This document shows, one piece after another, positions 25,966 to 33,330 of a DNA stretch of 64,000 nucleotides; position 1 is the stretch's first letter; each line of letters begins with the position of its first letter. Source of the DNA: Acidimicrobiaceae bacterium (lineage in GTDB: Bacteria; Actinomycetota; Acidimicrobiia; Acidimicrobiales; RAAP-2); contig PMTF01000026.1 in the NCBI GenBank assembly GCA_003167415.1, positions 86,404 through 150,403 of the forward strand. The letters are read 5' to 3'. A program made the translations under genes and the position numbers. The notes under the pieces were generated by a model that was not told the origin of the DNA, ran no database searches, and saw only the letters and a list, made by a program, of their open reading frames with translations.

Positions 25966-26715
25966 TTAGCGGCCCCGTTTGTCCTCCCACAGCAAAATGT
26001 GCAATCGACTCGACAAGTTGTACCCTTCTGTCAGTGCGTATTCCGACATGAGTCGTAGCCCCTGAAGGCAATCGTCGGACGTTCTCGCTTGGGGCATAAT
26101 CCATACCTGTTCTGAAGGGATGCCTGCGGCATCACATATGAATCGGATTTCATCGAAATCTTCAGGTCGTTCCACCACGAATTTGAATGCGGACTTGTCT
26201 ATAGAGGCGAACTCCCGCAGTGAGTCGAACTGAATTCGACGACGCTGATCGATACACGAATTCGCCAATTTCGGACTCACAACAAAGCGATGCACAAATG
26301 CTGCCAGGCCTACCGACGGGACAATGGTTCCGTTGGTTTCGACCTCACAACGCATTTTGGGCTGCGACGTGGACAACAGTTTAAGAAGTTTCACTACTCC
26401 GTGCTGCTGGATAAGGGGCTCACCGCCGGTGAGCACGAGCAGTCGGCACGTCCCCTGAGCTAACTCATCCAACTGCGAAGCCAACTCCCCCAGCTCTTGG
26501 TCCCCTGATTCCTCTTCCCTTTTGAAGCTGGACCAATCCCAGGTATACGCGGAGTCACATCAAACGCATGAAAGATTGCATCCCGCGAGGCGAAGAAATA
26601 CTGCTCGCTCTCCACCGGAAGGGCCCTCGCCCTGGAAAGAGACGAAGACTTCGGATACACGTAAAGTCCTGAGAGCAATCTGAATGGGCATACCTTCTGT
26701 TTCAATGCGCTTCAT
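25966..26715 (-). pseudogene. queE: QueE-like 7-carboxy-7-deazaguanine synthase, interrupted by in-frame UGA at codon 52
   Basis: Reading from ATG at 26715 (overlapping the queD stop as ATGA), the frame encodes a complete radical-SAM QueE of about 249 residues: [19 protein letters not shown], then C46-N-L-S-C50-V-stop-C53-D-S-A-Y-T-W. The UGA (26560-26562) stands exactly where QueE proteins carry an aromatic residue, usually Trp (one base from UGG), between the second and third iron-sulphur Cys. Downstream the SAM-binding GGEP is intact (LVLTGGEPLIQQHG), as is the rest of the fold (WIMPQAR). QueE converts carboxy-tetrahydropterin to 7-carboxy-7-deazaguanine. Options are a recent nonsense mutation, a sequencing error or readthrough. 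UGA is used as a normal stop elsewhere in this window. Confidence 0.85.
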
Positions 26716-27071
26716 GGGCGAACCTCAACATACGAGTCGGCGCCTTCCCAAAGTCTTATTGAATTGATCTTTTGGTTAAAGGGTTCCAGCAGTTCGAGGA
26801 TATAAATCACTATCCGCTCTGAAGTTGGATTCTCCACAATGTCATTGAGCAGTACGTGGTCAAGTCGCTCCAGGACCAGTTCTCGGACCGCCCTATCGAG
26901 ATCACTGAAATCCAATACGACACCGTTCTCATCTAGAGGTCCTTCGATTGTGACTTCGAGTCGGTATGTATGCCCGTGGAGTCGTGAGCATTTTCCAGGA
27001 TGCCACGGCAGCACGTGAGCTGCGTCAAACTCAAATCTTCGACTAATCGCCACGATACGCGGTGAACTCAT
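26712..27071 (-). CDS. queD: 6-carboxy-5,6,7,8-tetrahydropterin synthase
   Basis: 119 residues from the ATG at 27071, which overlaps the nitroreductase stop as ATGA; the open frame continues upstream only inside that gene. All active-site elements are present: FDAAH (zinc His19), CSRLHGHTY (catalytic Cys28, zinc His32 and His34), DFSDLDR, the LDHVLLND stretch and the C-terminal Glu in [10 protein letters not shown]. The enzyme converts dihydroneopterin triphosphate to carboxy-tetrahydropterin, the substrate of QueE next door. It should be functional. No folE (GTP cyclohydrolase I) is in the operon, so its substrate must come from elsewhere in the genome. Confidence 0.92.
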   Translation of the reverse strand: MSSPRIVAISRRFEFDAAHVLPWHPGKCSRLHGHTYRLEVTIEGPLDENGVVLDFSDLDRAVRELVLERLDHVLLNDIVENPTSERIVIYILELLEPFNQKINSIRLWEGADSYVEVRP

Positions 27072-27985
27072 TGAGACATCCCAATTACGATTGCCCCAGT
27101 GTCTACGAGAGTGTCCGACTCCCCGTCGCTCTGGAACAAGACACCTGACGTCCCAGCAATGCATGAACCGAGGCCCAAATCAGTCGCAGTGAGGTGAATC
27201 AGCATCTGGAGTGCACCAGCGTCTCTCCAAATTAGAGACATCCCGCTCGGGTATCTGTCAAGAGTGACATCTGGTCGAGCGACAGTGAAGATCACAGCAG
27301 GAGGCGGCTCGATGATTCCCAGGGCTTGGCTAACGGCCGATAATGCCGAGGTGACGACATCTTCTCTCAACTCGATCGGCATCAAAGCCGATCTCTCCGG
27401 ATCCATCACCCATGTACGAGAATCCAGCCCGAGAACACTCCGCGAAATGACAACAAGAGCGTGAGGGTGACGAGCTCCCGCCGAAGGTGTCGGGCGATTG
27501 CTTTCGTAATGCCCATCAGTGCCTACCCACGCGCCGCGTACTAATTGCGTGCGGACTAAGAGAGACGCAAGACGGCTCAGAGGAACCTCGTGTAAGTTTC
27601 GATTACTTCTCCTTCGAGCAACCACTTCTGAAAAGACTCCTGAGACCGCTGCTTCGGTATCGGAAATCTCCACTGCGAGGGACTCATTGTCCGATCTCCC
27701 AGTGAGAATCGTCTGAAGCGTGCTTGTGCCCTTTTGAGTTGACACGCCCACCGCTTCGATCGGTCGTACCTCAAAAGCCTCTGCCAATGAACCTTGTGCA
27801 GTTGCACTTAGTAAATGCGATCCAGTGTTGCTCTGACCTTCCGAGATCTTAAGGAGAAGCTTCACGACATCGGACACAGATGGCGGCGACAACATAACGC
27901 TTTGCCCAGCATCCGTGCTGAGCACTCCACAAGATTTGCTAAGTCTCACAGTCAGCGATCGGTCACTCCAATCCAATTTATTCAT
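27068..27985 (-). CDS. SagB-type nitroreductase-family oxidoreductase
   Basis: 305 residues. The C-terminal two thirds have nitroreductase features: an RRRSNRNL N-terminal FMN phosphate contact (~124-131), RPTPSAGARHPH (the PSAGAxxP motif of SagB-like enzymes, ~163-174), LIWRDAGALQML and DLGLGSC near the end (FMN/dimer elements). The N-terminal ~110 residues are unrecognised. SagB relatives oxidise azolines to azoles, while other family members reduce unsaturated bonds. In this operon it sits between QueC and QueD, both overlapped by 4 nt, so a redox step on a deazaguanine or its conjugate is plausible. That is inference. Confidence 0.75.
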   Translation of the reverse strand: MNKLDWSDRSLTVRLSKSCGVLSTDAGQSVMLSPPSVSDVVKLLLKISEGQSNTGSHLLSATAQGSLAEAFEVRPIEAVGVSTQKGTSTLQTILTGRSDNESLAVEISDTEAAVSGVFSEVVARRRSNRNLHEVPLSRLASLLVRTQLVRGAWVGTDGHYESNRPTPSAGARHPHALVVISRSVLGLDSRTWVMDPERSALMPIELREDVVTSALSAVSQALGIIEPPPAVIFTVARPDVTLDRYPSGMSLIWRDAGALQMLIHLTATDLGLGSCIAGTSGVLFQSDGESDTLVDTGAIVIGMSQ

Positions 27986-28626
27986 AGGTCTTCAATCGCT
28001 TCACTTCGGCCCTGGAGAATACCGAGATTGTTCATAACGCGGTCTCGCTTCCAGCACCCGGGACATGCGCCGCAGGGAAGTTCCGAACGATGACAAGAGA
28101 CCGTCCAACCCAGAATGTCTTCACCAAGACCCGAGCGCGCTACTAGGTGTTCTGTGGTCTCTGAAATTGCGGGAACGCTTACGGTGATTCCCCCTTCTTG
28201 AATCTGGAGACAAGCATTGAGCGCTTCATAGAACTCAACTGTTCCGTCTATGTGTCGACTTCCGTCGCCGGAAACAGTGCCCACGACCAAATCACGATAT
28301 CCGTGACGAAGTGCGACCGAAGCCGCGATTGACACCAGAAGTTGATTCCGATAAGGCCACCATTCGGGGCTCGAAGAATTCTGAATGGACACCTCATCAA
28401 GAAGAAGTCCGGCTCCAATCGGGCGAAGGTCAATTGCAATTTCAAGAAGCGACACGCCAAGTAAGCGTCCGATAACCGCTGCAGCTCGTCTCTCTGCCGG
28501 AGCAGGACGTTGTCCATAGTCAATAAACAATGCTGCCGCAGGAGAACATATTGATGCGAGAGCGGAACTGTCAACGCCGCCCGAGAGGAGCAACAAACTG
28601 CTCGAGTAGGCTTGCTCTTCCAGCAT
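27982..28626 (-). CDS. queC: QueC-like 7-cyano-7-deazaguanine synthase
   Basis: 214 residues. The ATP pyrophosphatase P-loop SGGVDSS is at 15-21, and the zinc site is C178-HRSELP-C185-GA-C188-PG-C191, matching the four-Cys signature of QueC. QueC adenylates 7-carboxy-7-deazaguanine and amidates then dehydrates it to preQ0. QueC-like proteins have also been recruited into type IV CBASS (Cap9), where the deazaguanine becomes attached to a protein; sequence alone does not separate the two uses. Its start lies 6 nt after the upstream stop and its stop overlaps the nitroreductase start. Confidence 0.88.
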   Translation of the reverse strand: MLEEQAYSSSLLLLSGGVDSSALASICSPAAALFIDYGQRPAPAERRAAAVIGRLLGVSLLEIAIDLRPIGAGLLLDEVSIQNSSSPEWWPYRNQLLVSIAASVALRHGYRDLVVGTVSGDGSRHIDGTVEFYEALNACLQIQEGGITVSVPAISETTEHLVARSGLGEDILGWTVSCHRSELPCGACPGCWKRDRVMNNLGILQGRSEAIEDL

Positions 28627-28632
28627 TGGTTC

Positions 28633-29880
28633 TTACACTCGCCCTGCTACAAGTTGCTGACCCTGACCCGCCCATACCGCTCGATAAAGCGCACTGGACA
28701 AATCGTGGTGAATTTCGGCTCCGGCGCCAACAAGCATCTTCGAACGTGAATCATGCGCTGAATTTAGGAAACCCACCACCGGTAGCCCCTTTTTGTGAGC
28801 CCATCCAACCTCGTATACCGTTCCCGGATCCCAGCTCTCAAGAATTGCGAAAACTGCGTCACTACCTTCTAGTCCGGCAAGGTCTTTCTCGGCGACTTCG
28901 TCCCCACCGATGCCAACATCATGGAATGGACTGAAGACGTCGGCCCCAAGACCCATAAGTACGTCCCGGCAGAGTTCTATCAACCATCGCTCAGGCAACG
29001 AGAAAAACGGTGCGGCTAGATAAATTACCGGTGGACGTTCCGGAATCGTAAGTTCAGGTCCTGCAGTGTCAAGCACCGAGGCGACAGGATCGCCATTCAG
29101 AATCCTGACTGGGATGGCGCTCTGTGCATTCGGGCGCGACCCACACCACCAAGCCGCGCAACCACTTGCAATCCGCGCGGCTTCCACAGGATCGGCGCCA
29201 TGGCTCCAAGCATGAGCGAATCCAGCAGCAAATATGTCACCGCTTCCGAGCGGCCATATCGTTCTCGTCGGAAATGGACCAACGCGGACCGATTCTTCCC
29301 GACCTTGCACGACCACTAAGCAGCCTCTTCCCGAATCTTTTACAACGACTACCTCGGCTCCTGAGGTCTCAAGTACGTCGCGAGCGCATTCTTCGGGAGT
29401 CTCACCTATGTTTGCGAGAGCACCGATCTCTCTTCGGTTGGCTACTACCGCGAGTTTCTTCCAAGTCAACCCCGTCGTTTCTATACGCACCAAGTCACGA
29501 GGACGCTGTGGGTCAACGATGAGTCTCTCCGCAGAAACCGAGATTTCTCCTCTCTCAATCATTCCGAAAACGAGTACGGCTTCGTCTTCGGCTCGAAGTG
29601 GCTCATCAAAAGAAGCGGTCGGTCCATCGATCGCTGGGTCACTCACAGGCGTGAAGTATCTAAAGCCAACTGGTTGATCGCGCTCTATAACGATCCTGTC
29701 AACTTCCAATGAAGCCGCTGCAGCGCTTGCTGCATCGCTCGTCATTTCGTCGATAGCTGTGACCAGAGAGACATCCGCATAACGGAGAGCGGCTGCAGCT
29801 CGCATGCCACTTCCCGAGACATCGTCCTGATATTCGGGAACTTCTACGAGTTCCGAATATGTACCCCCGACAACAATCAC
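28633..29880 (-). CDS. Fusion: PfkB-family (ribokinase-like) kinase + nucleoside 2-deoxyribosyltransferase
   Basis: 415 residues with two domains. Residues ~1-265 are a PfkB/ribokinase fold, with a central SGSGMRAAAALRYADV stretch, GLTWKKLAVVANRREI and the catalytic anion-hole GSGDIFAAGF (212-221, base Asp215). Residues ~284-400 are a nucleoside 2-deoxyribosyltransferase: VIYLAAPFF (285-293), DAVFAILESWDPGTVYEVGW (341-360) with nucleophile Glu357, then KKGLPVVGF. The first would phosphorylate a nucleoside or sugar; the second cleaves or exchanges the base of a deoxynucleoside. As a single polypeptide in a deazaguanine operon, they suggest salvage or construction of a modified (deoxy)nucleotide. 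The 4-nt ATGA overlap with the upstream gene supports coupling. Confidence 0.85.
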   Translation of the reverse strand: MIVVGGTYSELVEVPEYQDDVSGSGMRAAAALRYADVSLVTAIDEMTSDAASAAAASLEVDRIVIERDQPVGFRYFTPVSDPAIDGPTASFDEPLRAEDEAVLVFGMIERGEISVSAERLIVDPQRPRDLVRIETTGLTWKKLAVVANRREIGALANIGETPEECARDVLETSGAEVVVVKDSGRGCLVVVQGREESVRVGPFPTRTIWPLGSGDIFAAGFAHAWSHGADPVEAARIASGCAAWWCGSRPNAQSAIPVRILNGDPVASVLDTAGPELTIPERPPVIYLAAPFFSLPERWLIELCRDVLMGLGADVFSPFHDVGIGGDEVAEKDLAGLEGSDAVFAILESWDPGTVYEVGWAHKKGLPVVGFLNSAHDSRSKMLVGAGAEIHHDLSSALYRAVWAGQGQQLVAGRV

Positions 29881-30215
29881 AGAGCCGCGCGTATTTCCAA
29901 TGTGATCGCGCCCCCATCAACTGCGATGACCTTGACTATGAACTTCACTCCCTGCCTCAGGCATTCCAGAAGTCGAGCGGTAGGCACGACACTTCCCGCC
30001 ACCGACGCTTCCGCTGACAATATGGCGACAACTTCGGGTGGGCCTAGACTCAAAGCAACTGACAGCACTGCCCCCACTTCGAGTAGTTCCACGACGCCCG
30101 CGACAGGCGCTTCGAGCGTTCGTCTAAGAACGATTTTCGAACAGGGATCTTGCTCACCGCCTTGTCCTGAGCTGCCTCTTGCTGCACTGTTCGAAGGCTC
30201 TGAACTACCGCTCAT
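29877..30215 (-). CDS. 112-aa protein of unknown function in the deazaguanine operon
   Basis: An unstructured Ser/Gly-rich N-terminus (MSGSSEPSNSAARG...) of about 25 residues is followed by a compact region with alternating hydrophobic residues and small side chains (SKIVLRRTLEAPVAGVVELL; GAVLSVALSLGPP; GVKFIVKVIAVDGGAITLEI), predicted as a small beta-rich domain. It has two Cys residues. No family is recognised. Its ATG overlaps the stop of a 20-codon ORF and its stop overlaps the kinase-transferase start. Being small, abundant in flexible residues and central in the operon, it is a candidate partner or substrate protein. Confidence 0.6.
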   Translation of the reverse strand: MSGSSEPSNSAARGSSGQGGEQDPCSKIVLRRTLEAPVAGVVELLEVGAVLSVALSLGPPEVVAILSAEASVAGSVVPTARLLECLRQGVKFIVKVIAVDGGAITLEIRAAL

Positions 30216-30274
30216 AACGCAACCCCACTTAGGCGCGGGTCATCCGCAAGACCATAAGGCAGCATATCCAACAT
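30212..30274 (-). CDS. 20-codon ORF coupled to the 112-aa gene
   Basis: ATG at 30274 to TGA at 30212-30214; the TGA overlaps the next ATG. It encodes MLDMLPYGLADDPRLSGVAL. It starts inside the palindrome at 30270-30282, which makes a leader-peptide role possible, but coding by chance is not excluded. Confidence 0.3.
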   Translation of the reverse strand: MLDMLPYGLADDPRLSGVAL

Positions 30275-30282
30275 TAAATGTT
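30270..30282. promoter_or_regulatory. Palindrome AACATT-A-AATGTT
   Basis: A perfect 6-bp inverted repeat with a single-base spacer in the only sizeable gap (86 bp) of the operon, between the glycosylase and the 112-aa gene. It could be a second operator or promoter site for the downstream genes. Confidence 0.4.
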
Positions 30283-30301
30283 AAATGGGATTTCAATCTT
30301 T

Positions 30302-31099
30302 CTAGAAGCGATGTCTAAGGCGAGACGTTGTAGCTTGTTCTGACCAAATCGTCGCGTCAAGGTCGCTGGCGCGAACCCCACCACGCCTCGCCCACTCCAA
30401 AAAGAACGCTTCCATGATTAGGTAGTTCCGAGCTACGCCCCACCCAGGGTCAAATACTCCAGCAGCAGCACCGGCCCTAATCACATGAATATCCAAAATC
30501 GCAACATCGTCACTATCGAAATGATTTCTGACAATCCAACTCGCGGTCTTTGGACCGATACCCGGAGCTTGAAGCAGCCAATCTCTTACTTGAAGTGGCT
30601 CCGATGGAAGATTTCCGTCATCTAGGAAGGCTAGGCACCTCGTCAATCGATCGGCGCGTTGAGATGGAAAACGGTACTTTCGCGTCGTCCCAAAGACGGT
30701 GAGCGGTCTCCTCAAAATCTTTTCGATCTCGCCGCCACGTACAGAATGCCCTTCGCTAAGCAACCCTCTCTCACGTACCGCATGAAAGGCTGCGAGTCCC
30801 AATTCAAACGGCATTCCAAACCCGCCCAAGACGCATGCAGCAACCTCTTCTCGTAATGATGAACCGAGTCGATGTCTTCCAGTCTTGTCAAGGTGTCCGT
30901 CAATTCTTGAAAAGTCCGTCGTAGCTATCCAGTACGCGGCGGTACCTGTTTGCCACCTTTTCCCCCAATTTATGGTTCGTCTTACACCGAGCGCTTCCAA
31001 CGCCACAGAGGGGCCGGGGCCGTAGAGACCGCTTGGATCGTCCGCTTCTTTAGAGTCAGTACCAGCTGGTGCGCAAAGCACACGCTCTTGGATATTCAC
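30302..31099 (-). CDS. OGG-like HhH-GPD DNA glycosylase
   Basis: 265 residues; GTG start with GGAGG 9 nt upstream, overlapping the regulator stop as GTGA. The helix-hairpin-helix reads LLQAPGIGPKTASWIVRN (~175-192). Lys184 and Asp203 (in VAILDIHVIR) are spaced 19 residues apart as are the catalytic Lys and Asp of OGG1, so it should excise a base from DNA (or RNA) and possibly nick the strand. The N-terminal region is divergent. OGG-like proteins are a named component of type IV CBASS (Cap11), along with a QueC-like protein. The natural substrate here could be a deazaguanine or an oxidised base; this is unknown. Confidence 0.82.
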   Translation of the reverse strand: MNIQERVLCAPAGTDSKEADDPSGLYGPGPSVALEALGVRRTINWGKRWQTGTAAYWIATTDFSRIDGHLDKTGRHRLGSSLREEVAACVLGGFGMPFELGLAAFHAVRERGLLSEGHSVRGGEIEKILRRPLTVFGTTRKYRFPSQRADRLTRCLAFLDDGNLPSEPLQVRDWLLQAPGIGPKTASWIVRNHFDSDDVAILDIHVIRAGAAAGVFDPGWGVARNYLIMEAFFLEWARRGGVRASDLDATIWSEQATTSRLRHRF

Positions 31100-31353
31100 G
31101 TCGGATTACCTCCGGCGTCTCTGTGCAGTTGGTCCAGGCTTAAATTCAAAGTTGTCGCAATTCGTGCCACGGTCAAAAACCCCGGAGTGGGAAGTCTTCC
31201 CGTCTCGATGCTTCGAAGAGTGTCCACGCTGAGCTTCGCGCTCACGGCGACATCCTGTGCCGACATCCCACGCTCCTCGCGAATTGCTGAAAGTCTCCGT
31301 CCAAGTTGGCGACCATGATCTCTTTCGGCTCGTGATAATGACTTGCGCGCCAT
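31096..31353 (-). CDS. XRE-family HTH regulator, first gene of the deazaguanine operon
   Basis: 85 residues from the ATG at 31353. The Cro/CI-type helix-turn-helix is clear: LSAIREERGMSAQDVAVSAK then LSVDTLRSIETGRLPTPGFL, followed by VARIATTLNLSLDQLHRDAG. Translation probably starts on a leaderless transcript, because a TATAAT box ends 7 nt before the ATG. The tandem 14-bp repeat over the promoter is its likely operator, so it would repress the whole operon, as control genes do in restriction-modification and toxin-type systems. A start inside the repeat (31383) is possible but would encode the operator. Confidence 0.85.
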   Translation of the reverse strand: MARKSLSRAERDHGRQLGRRLSAIREERGMSAQDVAVSAKLSVDTLRSIETGRLPTPGFLTVARIATTLNLSLDQLHRDAGGNPT

Positions 31354-31381
31354 GTGTATTATTATACGTGTATTATTATAC
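31354..31381 (-). promoter_or_regulatory. Tandem 14-bp operator/promoter of the deazaguanine operon
   Basis: Two perfect, directly adjacent copies of GTGTATTATTATAC (31354-31367 and 31368-31381). On the minus strand each contains TATAAT (31361-31366 and 31375-31380); the first is 7 nt from the ATG, the second 21 nt. This gives two possible transcription starts and two identical binding sites for the XRE protein. Confidence 0.65.
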
Positions 31382-31412
31382 ATCTACAGAATCGACGCGG
31401 GTGTGTTCAAGG

Positions 31413-31679
31413 CTATTGATCATGTCCCCAGGGTGCGGGGTTCATAGCATCGGCAGCTGCTTCTCGGTCTGGCGCCAAAATATGTCCGTAGACGTCAGCG
31501 GTCACTCGGATGGACGAATGTCCAAGCAGCTCGCTAACGACCTGAAGCTTGACACCACTGGCGGGCATCAGACTTGCCGCCAACTGGCGTAGCTCGTGAG
31601 GGTGCCAATGTTCGGGGCCGGCTCGCTGGCAGATCGACATAGAGTCGCGGCTCAGGTTTCTCGGATCAATCATCGTGTC
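31413..31679 (-). pseudogene. Tyrosine integrase, C-terminal fragment
   Basis: About 88 residues from DPRNLSRDSM to the stop. It keeps the catalytic HxxR (WHPHELRQLAASLM), LGHSS and the nucleophile Tyr in ADVYGHIL of phage/ICE tyrosine recombinases. The first catalytic Arg, core-binding and arm-binding domains are absent; the frame continues upstream with unrelated sequence. It cannot be an active integrase. The HTH gene just upstream has the usual xis-int order. Confidence 0.8.
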
Positions 31680-31767
31680 AAATCTCAGACCAAAGAGGCG
31701 TGAGAGATCCAAGCGCAACGGTCTCCACCAAGACCCAGACCGATTCACAACATCAAAATATCGGAGC

Positions 31768-31977
31768 TCAGGAGGCAACTTTTGCGTCGCCATGAAGGAA
31801 CCTTTCGAGTCGCGGAACACTGACCAGCCATCTTGCGCCAACTCGAATAGCTGGCTCAAACTGTCCTGCTCGCGCGAGCCGGTAGACAGTCTCGGCTGAC
31901 AAGCCGATTCGACTTGCAGCGACGGGAATTGAAACTAGATCGACTGCGACCGGTTCGCGATCGTTACGCGGCGTCAT
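31768..31977 (-). CDS. Excisionase-like HTH protein
   Basis: 69 residues from the ATG at 31977. VSIPVAASRIGLSAETVYRL, then ARAGQFEPAIRVGARWLV and RLERFL make a short winged helix-turn-helix of the type used by excisionases and element-encoded regulators. It lies immediately upstream of the integrase fragment in the same direction. A start at 32031 is open. It may still be expressed although its integrase is broken. Confidence 0.7.
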   Translation of the reverse strand: MTPRNDREPVAVDLVSIPVAASRIGLSAETVYRLARAGQFEPAIRVGARWLVSVPRLERFLHGDAKVAS

Positions 31978-32565
31978 CGCCGGTATTCGCTTTGCTATCC
32001 ACGTACCGCAACGGTCGCGGGCTGGCGACAAACTCTAAGAATCAGTGATGTCAACTAATTCCCGAAGATCTCGATACAACGTTTGATGACCCCTTGCGGG
32101 TCATGCCCATATTTCCTGTTCACCGCCGCTTTCTGACGTCCATTTCTCGCCAAACCGTAGCACTTTTTGTCCACTGAGATTTGCCATTGAGTCCACAGAG
32201 TTTTTGACGTTGCTGACGTCGTTGCTGACGGATTGCCCTTGCAAATCACGCAAAGGGTCACAAATGTCGACTTCAGATGGATCGGAGGCGTCGCTCGGGG
32301 CTGCTGACGATGTAAAGAATTCAAGTGCCACTTTGACGTTCAAATGTTAGGAAGAGTTGAACTCCGCGACGTCCCACGTACAGGCGTGAACTGCTCAAAG
32401 CACGTGTCCATCAACTTTGACGAATTCTTCAAGGCCGGTCACTCGAAAGCGTCGCGAGCGACCGATGTGTACCGAGGGCAAATGGTTCTAAGTCCTCAAG
32501 CGCATCCCACAGCCCGCATTTTCATCTTCCCCCGAATCTCATCACGGGGAACCTAACATCGAACT
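31978..32565. other. Element-junction region
   Basis: About 590 bp holding the excisionase-tail remnant at 32395-32487 and, at 32247-32276, a 30-bp segment (25 matches) also found at 37098-37127. An open 80-residue minus-strand frame (32101-32343) includes DICDPLRDLQGQ but has no supported function. No intact gene is recognised. Confidence 0.45.
32395..32487 (-). pseudogene. Excisionase C-terminal remnant
   Basis: The minus strand encodes HLPSVHIGRSRR and GLEEFVKV, then a stop. This is the C-terminal half of the same protein as the intact excisionase at 42200-42430 (HLPSVHIGRSRRIRM ... DLEEFVKV). DNA identity is about 80% over 100 bp and continues past the stop codon (GCGACGTCCC). There is no start or N-terminus. 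Confidence 0.75.
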
Positions 32566-33330
32566 ATGGCGAAACGCATCGAAGATCTCTTGCATCGTCG
32601 CTCTGACCTTTCGACGTTCCTAGTCCACTTCACGAGCGACTATGGAGGTAAGTCAGCCAATGAAAACATTCTGAACATCTTGCAGTCGGGTGTTATCGAA
32701 GCTCGAAACGCCTTTGGATCAGGACAACGCACCGCCTCGGACGACGATGATTTCCAGGCATCTCAACATGTCGTTTGCTTTACAGAAACTCCACTCGAAC
32801 ACGCGTGGATGATGTGCGAGGAGATCGAAGGCCGAGTGAATGGATTTAGCCATTACGCGTTGGCCTTTACGAAGGCGTGGGCAAGATCTCGACATGCCAA
32901 TCCGGTCTGGTACGTGGACATCTCAACACGAGGCGGCGCGGACTGGCTTATGGTTCCCATTCACCGACTTCGGGACGACGCCCTCGCTGAGGCGCGTCGG
33001 GATGGCAAATCTCTCGCCGATTTCCCGATTGCCAAAATTCTTCCCTATGTCGAACAGATGGGCCCGATGACATTCGGAGGGAAGAAGGAATGGTGGTGGG
33101 AGCGAGAGTGGCGTCACTCAGGCGACTTTTATTTTGAATGGACGGAAGTAGTTGCAATTTTTGCCCCAGTAAATGAACACGACGTACTTCGGAATAGTCT
33201 CTCGTCAAGGAGGAGGCATGGCGCCGAGGTTCCCCCTATTCTTGATCCCGAGTGGGGCCTCGAACGAATGATAAGCGCCCTTCGAGGCATTCCTGCGTCC
33301 CAAGCGGGACCATGGCCTGTGTACTACTAG
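32566..33330 (+). CDS. AbiGi-like putative abortive-infection protein
   Basis: 254 residues. The order DLSTFLVHFTSDYGGKSANE, NILNILQSGVIEARNAFG, HVVCFTETPLEHAWMM, a GFSHYALAF strand, PVWYVD and EWWWEREWRH fits the family annotated as abortive-infection AbiGi/DUF2971-like: a small alpha/beta protein with conserved His, Glu and Trp residues around a putative nucleotide or nucleic-acid pocket. No signal peptide. It begins a plus-strand pair with a nuclease-like gene and opens the defence module. The mechanism is unknown. Confidence 0.6.
   Translation: MAKRIEDLLHRRSDLSTFLVHFTSDYGGKSANENILNILQSGVIEARNAFGSGQRTASDDDDFQASQHVVCFTETPLEHAWMMCEEIEGRVNGFSHYALAFTKAWARSRHANPVWYVDISTRGGADWLMVPIHRLRDDALAEARRDGKSLADFPIAKILPYVEQMGPMTFGGKKEWWWEREWRHSGDFYFEWTEVVAIFAPVNEHDVLRNSLSSRRRHGAEVPPILDPEWGLERMISALRGIPASQAGPWPVYY

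Noticed and set aside
26560..26562. Selenocysteine at the queE UGA
   Set aside because: The position is aromatic in QueE, not a Cys, and no selenocysteine insertion hairpin was evident; nonsense or error is simpler.
26460..26705. Separate 81-aa ORF on the minus strand over the QueE N-terminus
   Set aside because: It is a different frame; the QueE frame from 26715 explains the same bases and only lacks one codon.
25966..31383. Calling the locus a type IV CBASS
   Set aside because: No CD-NTase-like protein or TGT-like (Cap10) gene is found in or near the operon; only the QueC-like and OGG-like components match.
31413..31859. Full 148-aa integrase gene
   Set aside because: Only the last ~88 residues resemble an integrase; the N-terminal part overlaps the HTH gene in another frame and is unrelated.
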